From: an uncultured Prevotellaceae bacterium
GTDB lineage: Bacteria > Bacteroidota > Bacteroidia > Bacteroidales > Bacteroidaceae
Assembly: GCA_937902455.1 (NCBI GenBank)
Contig: CALELI010000117.1
Location: forward strand, 1 to 13,410
Direction: 5' to 3'
DNA length: 13,410 bases
This document shows, one piece after another, positions 9,027 to 13,410 of this stretch. The notes under the pieces are model-generated. The model ran no database searches, was not told the origin of the DNA, and saw only the letters and a list, made by a program, of their open reading frames with translations. Numbering within the stretch: the first letter of the stretch is position 1; each line of letters starts with the position of its first letter. A program made the position numbers and the translations under genes.

Positions 9027-9422
9027 CAATGACGGAAGGACTGTTCAGTCCATACGGTAGCACGACCCTGTCCGAACGGTCAATGAGTCACACTACAACT
9101 GTCATTGAGTCGCATTCGAGCTGAGATATGGTCAGACTCGAACGGATGCTTATTCGGAAAGATAGTTATCTTTCGGCGTGAAGATAGTTATCTTACGGGC
9201 GAAAGATAGTTATCTTACAGGCGGAAGATAGTTATCTTTCAGAACACGGCTCACGTCGAACTCGACCAGACGTGCGTTCTAACCCGACTCCATGAGCACA
9301 CAAACCCGACCATGCGAGCATACAAGCCCGACCATGCGAGCGTTCACTGAAGCAAATGTGAATGCTCACTTTCGGGCTGGTAAGTGCAAACATCCGGACT
9401 GACGAACGATGTAAGGTGGGCA
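9027..9422. repeat. degenerate tandem array with an exact 22-base period
   Basis: Laid out in rows of 22 starting at 9027, about 18 successive units align without gaps although the sequence drifts along the array. Hand counts of identity between neighbouring rows: 9071/9093 15 of 22; 9159/9181 17; 9181/9203 20; 9203/9225 17; 9269/9291 13; 9291/9313 17; 9357/9379 14. About 5-6 would be expected by chance. Fixed columns are easy to see. ACGG recurs at 9032, 9054, 9076 and 9142. CCCGAC recurs at 9283, 9305 and 9327, with CTCGAC at 9261. CGAACG at 9073 and 9403 is 15 periods apart. Three blocks differ in consensus: 9027-9158, 9159-9246 and 9247-9422. Similarity across the block borders is near chance, yet the phase is kept. 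Twenty-two is not a multiple of three and no convincing gene covers it. Function is unknown; protein-binding sites on one DNA face or a minisatellite are possible. Confidence 0.8.
9159..9238. repeat. four phased copies of the near-palindrome AAGATAGTTATCTT
   Basis: The central and best-conserved block of the 22-base array. Identical 14-base copies lie at 9159-9172, 9181-9194, 9203-9216 and 9225-9238, each exactly 22 bases from the next. Each is a dyad of AAGATA and TATCTT around a central GT; the first copy extends to eight-base arms (GAAAGATA/TATCTTTC). The eight-base linkers between the copies vary. The spacing of about two helical turns puts all four dyads on the same face of the DNA, which suggests cooperative binding by a dimeric protein. 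This is inference; no regulator gene is adjacent. Confidence 0.85.
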
Positions 9423-9599
9423 AAAGCCGGATTACACGACTTTTTTTTTACGTTTTTTTCCTTTTTGCTTAAACTTATTCGTAAATTTGCAGTCATATTG
9501 ATGAACTAAATTTGGTGAAACAATTAAGTATTGACACAGAATGCCCGTCGGGGCCGACTACAAACAGAACAATAACAAATTCAAATAATAGTAACATTT
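9423..9599 (+). other. T-rich upstream tract and untranslated leader of the barrel-protein gene
   Basis: This stretch joins the 22-base array to the barrel gene. It holds a poly-T tract (9441-9466), the candidate -7 boxes, and then a leader. The leader contains one GC-rich spot at 9543-9558, where GCCC and GGGC could pair around a GTCG loop, and ends in an A-rich region without a Shine-Dalgarno sequence. I recognise no known riboswitch here. Confidence 0.45.
9482..9490 (+). promoter_or_regulatory. probable -7 box (TAAATTTGC) of the barrel-protein gene
   Basis: TAAATTTGC matches the Bacteroidota -7 consensus TAnnTTTG followed by a pyrimidine. It is preceded by a very T-rich tract (9441-9466, runs of nine, seven and five T) ending in TTTG at 9464-9467. 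That TTTG would be a -33 element at a rather short spacing of 14 bases. Transcription from here would give a leader of about 100 bases before the ATG at 9600. A second match, TAAATTTGG at 9507-9515, has TTTG 17 bases upstream at 9486-9489, so the true start could be about 25 bases further on. Confidence 0.5.
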
Positions 9600-12500
9600 A
9601 TGAAAAAAATCATGATGATCGCCATCTGTATGATGATGGCAATGGCGGTAAATGCACAGAAGTACACAGTCAGCGGTATCATCGTTGACCAGGAGACTAA
9701 TGAAGTCATGACCGGTGTATCCGTGCAGATTGTGAATGCCCAGGACGGCAAGTTCGTCAGCGGTGCCGCAACTGACGCAAACGGTTCTTTCACAGTGAAG
9801 GACGTCGAGAAAGGTAAGTATAAGGTGAAGGTGTCCTATGTGGGTTACGTCACAAAGGAACAGAACCTTGAGCTCTCAATCAGTAAGGCCAAGAAGAACA
9901 CAGACCTTGGCTTCATCACACTTAGTCCAGACAACGTGATGCTGGCTCAGACAGAGGTTACTGCCAACGCAGCAAGAGTAAAGGTGTCTGGCGACTCCAT
10001 CATTTTCAATGCCAGCGCTTATCGTACTCCTGCCGGAAGCACACTGGAAGCCCTCGTAAGGAAGTTGCCAGGTGCAAAGGTTGACGAGAATGGTCAGATT
10101 ACCATTAATGGCAAGACAGTGAACAAGATCATGGTCAACGGTAAGGAATTCTTCCTCAACGACACTCAGGTGGCTATGCAGAACATCCCTGTTGACATTA
10201 TCGATAACATCAAGTCATACGACAGAAAGAGCGATATGGCTCGCGTTACCGGCATCGACGACGGTGAGGACGAGACAGTGCTCGACCTCTCTGTAAAGAA
10301 GGGTATGACCAATGGCTGGTTCGGTCAGTTGAACGGTGGTGCCGGTACTCAGCACAGATATGCCGGCCGTGCTAACGTCATGCGTTTTGCCGATACATAT
10401 CAGCTGACTCTCCTCGGCGGCATGAACAACGTCAACGACATGGGCTTCGGAGGCGGCGGTGGCCGTGGCTGGGGTGGCTTCGGAGGCGGTGGCCTTCGTT
10501 CAAGCAAGAACGTTGGTTTCAACTTCGCAACTACTGGCGACAAGCTGGAAACTGGTGGTAGCATCCGCTACAACTACAATGGTAGCGACAGCAGAAACGA
10601 GACATCCACTGAGAACTTCGTATCACAGACAGCACGCTCTTTCAGCGAGCAGCTTAGCCAGAGTTATGGCAGCAATTTCAACCTGAACACTCAGTTCCGT
10701 CTCGAATGGAAGCCTGATTCAATGTCAAATATCATCTTCCGTCCAAGCTACACTTATTCCCGCAACAGAGGTAAGTCTGTCAGCTCAAGCGGTAGTTTCA
10801 ATGCTGACCCTAACGAAGTATCAGACAATCCACTCTATGACATCACTCAGGATTCTATCGTTGACAGAATTGCCAACATCCTTGTGAACAGGAATATCAG
10901 CCGTCAGCAGACTTATACTTCTAACAACAACTTCAGTGGAACTCTCCAGGCTAACCGAAAGCTCAACGACGATGGCCGAAACATCACTCTCCGCGTGAAC
11001 GGTAGCATCAGCAACGGAGAAAGCCAGCAGCTCTCAGCAGCAAACATCCAGTATTACACAACTCCAAAGCCAGCTGACATCAACAACCGTTACTACGATT
11101 CTCCAACCCGTACGCGCAATCTCTCAGCCGACCTCTCCTACAGCGAGCCAATCGGTTATAAGGCATACCTGCAGTTCGGCTATCGTTTCGGTTACAACTA
11201 CAACAAGAACGACCGTCAGGCTTATATCTATGGTTCCAATGCATACAGCACGCTCTACAATGCCCTTGATGCATATCGCTATGATGTTGACGGAATCCTT
11301 AACTACATGCTTAACGAAGGCTTCAAACTGCTCGGACAGGAAGACAGCATTGCAAACAGACTTTGCCAGCGTTCAGTCTACAAGACTTACCAGCACACAG
11401 CATCTATTTCCTTCCGTAAGGTTACTGACCATGCTAACTTCAGCATCGGTATGGACTTCATTCCAATCAGCACAACTCTGGATTACAAGTATCTCGGCGA
11501 AGAGTATCACATCACAAAGAACCAGTTCAACTTCGCTCCAAGAATCCAGTTCCGCTACAACCAGAACCGTCAGACTCAGCTGCGTATAGACTATAACGGA
11601 AGAATGAATCAGCCAAGTCTCACAAACTTGCTCGATATCCGCGATGATGCCAACCCACTCAACATCACAAGCGGTAACCCAGACTTGAAACCATCATTCA
11701 ACCACACTATCCGCGTGAACTACAATACATATAATGTAGATACACAGAGCAGTTTCTTCGGAATGGCAAACGGAGGTTTCACTCAGAACAACATTGCAAA
11801 CATCCAGTACTATCATGAAGATACAGGTGTTCGCGAAACTAAGCCAGTCAACATCAACGGAACATGGAACGTAATGGGTGGCGGTGGATTCAACATCTCA
11901 CTTGATCCAAACCTCTACTTCACACTCGATGGTTTCACAAACGTGAACTTCAACAACCGCGTCGGTTACACTCAGCAGGGTATGGGAGCTGACATGGTCA
12001 ACCTGAAGTCAACTACAAAGACTCTCGGACTCGGACAGAACCTCAACCTCTCTTACCGTCGTGACCTCATTGAAGTTTCTCTCAACGGTAGCGTAAACTA
12101 CAACCATTCAAAGAACAACATCAACGACCAGGGCAATCAGGACACTTGGAACTACAGCTACGGTGCCGAGTTCCAGTACACAACTAACTTCGGTCTCACA
12201 CTCACAACTGACATAGGTATGAACAGCCGTAGAGGATACTCTTCAGCCGACATGAACACAAATGAGCTTCTCTGGAACGCACAGATTTCACAGACTCTCC
12301 TCGGTGGCAACCTCACTCTCATGCTTGAAGTAAACGACATCCTCGGCGAACAGAGCAACATCTCTCGTACAATCAACGAAATGATGCGTAGCGATAGCCG
12401 CACTAACTCAATCTACCAGTACGGTATGCTCCGCGCCACTTATCGCTTCAACGCATTTGGCGGCATGAGATCATTCGGCTTCGGCAGAAGAGGTGGTTTC

Positions 12501-12641
12501 GGAGGCGGTATGCCTATGGGCGGTGGAATGCCAATGGGTGGCGGAATGCCTATGGGCGGTGGAATGCCTATGGGCGGTGGAATGCCTATGGGCGGTGGAA
12601 TGCCTATGGGCGGCGGCTTCGGCGGCGGTGGTTTCCGTTAA
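9600..12641 (+). CDS. outer-membrane β-barrel protein, TonB-receptor-like, with Gly/Met-rich repeat tail
   Basis: A 1013-residue protein with a signal peptide (likely cleavage after NA at 18-19). Next come a CarboxypepD_reg-like β-sandwich (about 22-110, with YTVSGIIVDQETNEVMTGVSV starting at 22), a plug-like domain (about 115-235, with LPGAKVDENGQITINGK at 156-172 and NKIMVNGKEFF at 175-185) and a long barrel to about residue 950. This fits the OMP_b-brl_3 family of TonB-receptor-like proteins; I see no clear TonB box. Two Gly-rich insertions are odd. One is an early barrel loop at 282-298. The other is a tail (951-1013) after the last strand (ATYRF), with six MPMGGG repeats and the end FGGGGFR. 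Lys is largely AAG, suggesting high expression. The substrate is unknown: no SusD-like partner or nutrient enzyme is nearby. The gene is convergent with the helicase gene downstream. Confidence 0.9.
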   Translation: MKKIMMIAICMMMAMAVNAQKYTVSGIIVDQETNEVMTGVSVQIVNAQDGKFVSGAATDANGSFTVKDVEKGKYKVKVSYVGYVTKEQNLELSISKAKKNTDLGFITLSPDNVMLAQTEVTANAARVKVSGDSIIFNASAYRTPAGSTLEALVRKLPGAKVDENGQITINGKTVNKIMVNGKEFFLNDTQVAMQNIPVDIIDNIKSYDRKSDMARVTGIDDGEDETVLDLSVKKGMTNGWFGQLNGGAGTQHRYAGRANVMRFADTYQLTLLGGMNNVNDMGFGGGGGRGWGGFGGGGLRSSKNVGFNFATTGDKLETGGSIRYNYNGSDSRNETSTENFVSQTARSFSEQLSQSYGSNFNLNTQFRLEWKPDSMSNIIFRPSYTYSRNRGKSVSSSGSFNADPNEVSDNPLYDITQDSIVDRIANILVNRNISRQQTYTSNNNFSGTLQANRKLNDDGRNITLRVNGSISNGESQQLSAANIQYYTTPKPADINNRYYDSPTRTRNLSADLSYSEPIGYKAYLQFGYRFGYNYNKNDRQAYIYGSNAYSTLYNALDAYRYDVDGILNYMLNEGFKLLGQEDSIANRLCQRSVYKTYQHTASISFRKVTDHANFSIGMDFIPISTTLDYKYLGEEYHITKNQFNFAPRIQFRYNQNRQTQLRIDYNGRMNQPSLTNLLDIRDDANPLNITSGNPDLKPSFNHTIRVNYNTYNVDTQSSFFGMANGGFTQNNIANIQYYHEDTGVRETKPVNINGTWNVMGGGGFNISLDPNLYFTLDGFTNVNFNNRVGYTQQGMGADMVNLKSTTKTLGLGQNLNLSYRRDLIEVSLNGSVNYNHSKNNINDQGNQDTWNYSYGAEFQYTTNFGLTLTTDIGMNSRRGYSSADMNTNELLWNAQISQTLLGGNLTLMLEVNDILGEQSNISRTINEMMRSDSRTNSIYQYGMLRATYRFNAFGGMRSFGFGRRGGFGGGMPMGGGMPMGGGMPMGGGMPMGGGMPMGGGMPMGGGFGGGGFR
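12510..12617 (+). repeat. six in-frame 18-base repeats encoding MPMGGG
   Basis: Six head-to-tail copies of an 18-base unit (ATGCCTATGGGCGGTGGA and variants) encode residues 971-1006 of the barrel protein. Copies 1, 3, 4 and 5 are identical. Copy 2 has three silent changes and copy 6 two changes, one of them silent. Near identity at the DNA level points to recent expansion or homogenisation, so copy number may vary between strains without shifting the frame. Confidence 0.95.
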
Positions 12642-12678
12642 ACTCGCTACGCTCGAAGTTAACAGTTAACAATGAAAT

Positions 12679-12789
12679 TAGTTAACAGTTATCAGTTAAC
12701 AGTTAACAATGAATTATAAGTTATCAATTTTTAATGATAATTTTTCATTATTCATTCATTGTTAACTGTTAACTGATAACTGTTAACTA
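12679..12789. repeat. 36-base perfect inverted repeat built from GTTAACA heptamers
   Basis: The arms at 12679-12714 and 12754-12789 are exact reverse complements of 36 bases around a 39-base AT-rich spacer. The left arm is made of seven-base units (GTTAACA, GTTATCA, GTTAACA, GTTAACA) followed by ATGAAT. Two more units at 12658-12671, followed by ATGAA, make a partial direct repeat with a 37-base offset. It lies between two convergent genes and could act as a bidirectional terminator, although it lacks a GC-rich stem. The right arm includes the stop codon of the helicase gene (TAA on the - strand at 12783-12785). The preceding stretch 12642-12657 contains CTCGCTACGCTCGAAG, for which I can offer no function. 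Confidence 0.9.
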
Positions 12790-13410
12790 TTCTTATAGTT
12801 CACCAGATACACTTTCCTCGTGGCACGGGTGAAGGCCGTGTACAGCCAGCGATAGTACTCCTCCCCTATCATGTCCTCAGTGACATATCCCTGATCAATG
12901 AACACATTCTTCCACTGGCCACCCTGAGCCTTGTGACAGGTCACCGCATAGGCGTACTTGACTTGCAGGGCATTGAAATACGGATCCTCACGCAATTTCT
13001 TCATCCGCTCCTGCTTGTTCCTGATGTCTGCGTAATCTTCCATCACCTTGTTGAACAGCATCTCACCCTGCTCGGCAGTCAGCGAAGGTGCATCGGCATG
13101 AAGAGTATCAAGCAGCACCGTAGCCGTCAGCTCCATGTCATCATAGTCCGGGAAGGTCAGTTCGCAGTCTGCAAATCGGAAACCATAGAGCTTGCGCTCA
13201 CGACGCACACGGTTCACAAACGCAATATCCCCATTTGCCAGGAAAGGAGTTTTCTGGTCTTCCTTCTCCAGACGCTCTGCCCAGAAATAGTTATTCTTGG
13301 CAATCATGATTATGTCACCACTCTCCAGTTCGTCTTCATATTCCAGTATCTGAGCCCGGATGCCCCTGTTGTAGATATTGGCTCGCTTGTTGGAACGGCA
13401 CACAATGGCT
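12783..13410 (-). CDS. RecD-like ATP-dependent DNA helicase, C-terminal part (cut by window edge)
   Basis: The reading frame is open to the window end on the - strand, so the true start lies outside; the first possible start inside, GTG at 13403, is in the middle of a conserved motif (AIVCRSNKRANIYNRGIR across the edge). About 208 residues are visible. They match the second RecA-like domain of superfamily 1 helicases of the RecD/UvrD_C_2 type. The motif YAVTCHKAQGGQWKNVFID (positions 12894-12953) contains the HKAQG element, and the last motif YTAFTRAT (12819-12842) carries the arginine that contacts ATP. The N-terminal Walker motifs are not in the window. Likely role: ATP-driven DNA unwinding in repair or recombination; the exact subfamily is uncertain. 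The protein ends in VNYKNS, and the final Ser codon and stop fall in an inverted-repeat arm. Confidence 0.9.
   Translation of the reverse strand, partial: AIVCRSNKRANIYNRGIRAQILEYEDELESGDIIMIAKNNYFWAERLEKEDQKTPFLANGDIAFVNRVRRERKLYGFRFADCELTFPDYDDMELTATVLLDTLHADAPSLTAEQGEMLFNKVMEDYADIRNKQERMKKLREDPYFNALQVKYAYAVTCHKAQGGQWKNVFIDQGYVTEDMIGEEYYRWLYTAFTRATRKVYLVNYKNS

Noticed and set aside
9027..9422. CRISPR array
   Set aside because: The period is only 22 bases with no split into constant repeats and unique spacers, and no cas genes are nearby.
9027..9422. Plasmid-type replication iterons
   Set aside because: The length and spacing would fit iterons, but no replication initiator gene is present and the flanks are housekeeping chromosomal genes.
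9232..9423. Small gene on the - strand (63 residues)
   Set aside because: It lies inside the 22-base array, has no recognisable motif, and a 22-base period cannot keep a reading frame repeated; it is chance.
12642..12657. Remnant of an insertion-sequence end
   Set aside because: CTCGCTACGCTCGAAG has no matching inverted copy across the spacer and no transposase is present.

Overview
The window looks like chromosomal DNA of a Bacteroidota species, most likely a Prevotella/Segatella-like member of the Bacteroidales. The reasons are the type IX secretion genes porU and porV, an outer-membrane barrel of the CarboxypepD_reg/OMP_b-brl_3 type, a TAnnTTTG-like promoter box and weak or absent Shine-Dalgarno sequences. 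The genus is inferred from gene style, not from a database match.

Positions 88-8455 read as one co-directional gene train on the + strand: dxr, rseP, a small fumarylacetoacetate-hydrolase-family gene, porU, porV, ispF. rseP, the hydrolase gene and porU are joined by ATGA start/stop overlaps, and porV and ispF are 12 bases apart. Two enzymes of the MEP isoprenoid pathway (Dxr and IspF) bracket envelope functions: RseP for intramembrane proteolysis, PorU as the type IX sortase and PorV as its outer-membrane partner.

After a 112-base gap comes a small secreted Met/Gly-rich protein with an LTxxQ-like motif (8568-8948), closed by a strong intrinsic terminator (8974-9000). The next 600 bases hold no gene. 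From about 9027 to 9422 they carry a degenerate array with an exact 22-base period (about 18 units). Its centre is four identical copies of the near-palindrome AAGATAGTTATCTT. This array is the most unusual feature of the window. A T-rich tract, a Bacteroidota-type -7 box and a leader of about 110 bases follow.

They precede a 1013-residue outer-membrane barrel protein (9600-12641). Its C-terminus is a Gly-rich tail with six MPMGGG repeats, ending almost exactly like the small secreted protein upstream (GGFGGGGF). That barrel gene converges on a RecD-like helicase gene on the - strand, which is cut by the window edge. Between them is a perfect 36-base-arm inverted repeat made of GTTAACA-type heptamers, and the helicase stop codon lies inside one arm. 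No rRNA, tRNA, transposase or CRISPR array was seen.
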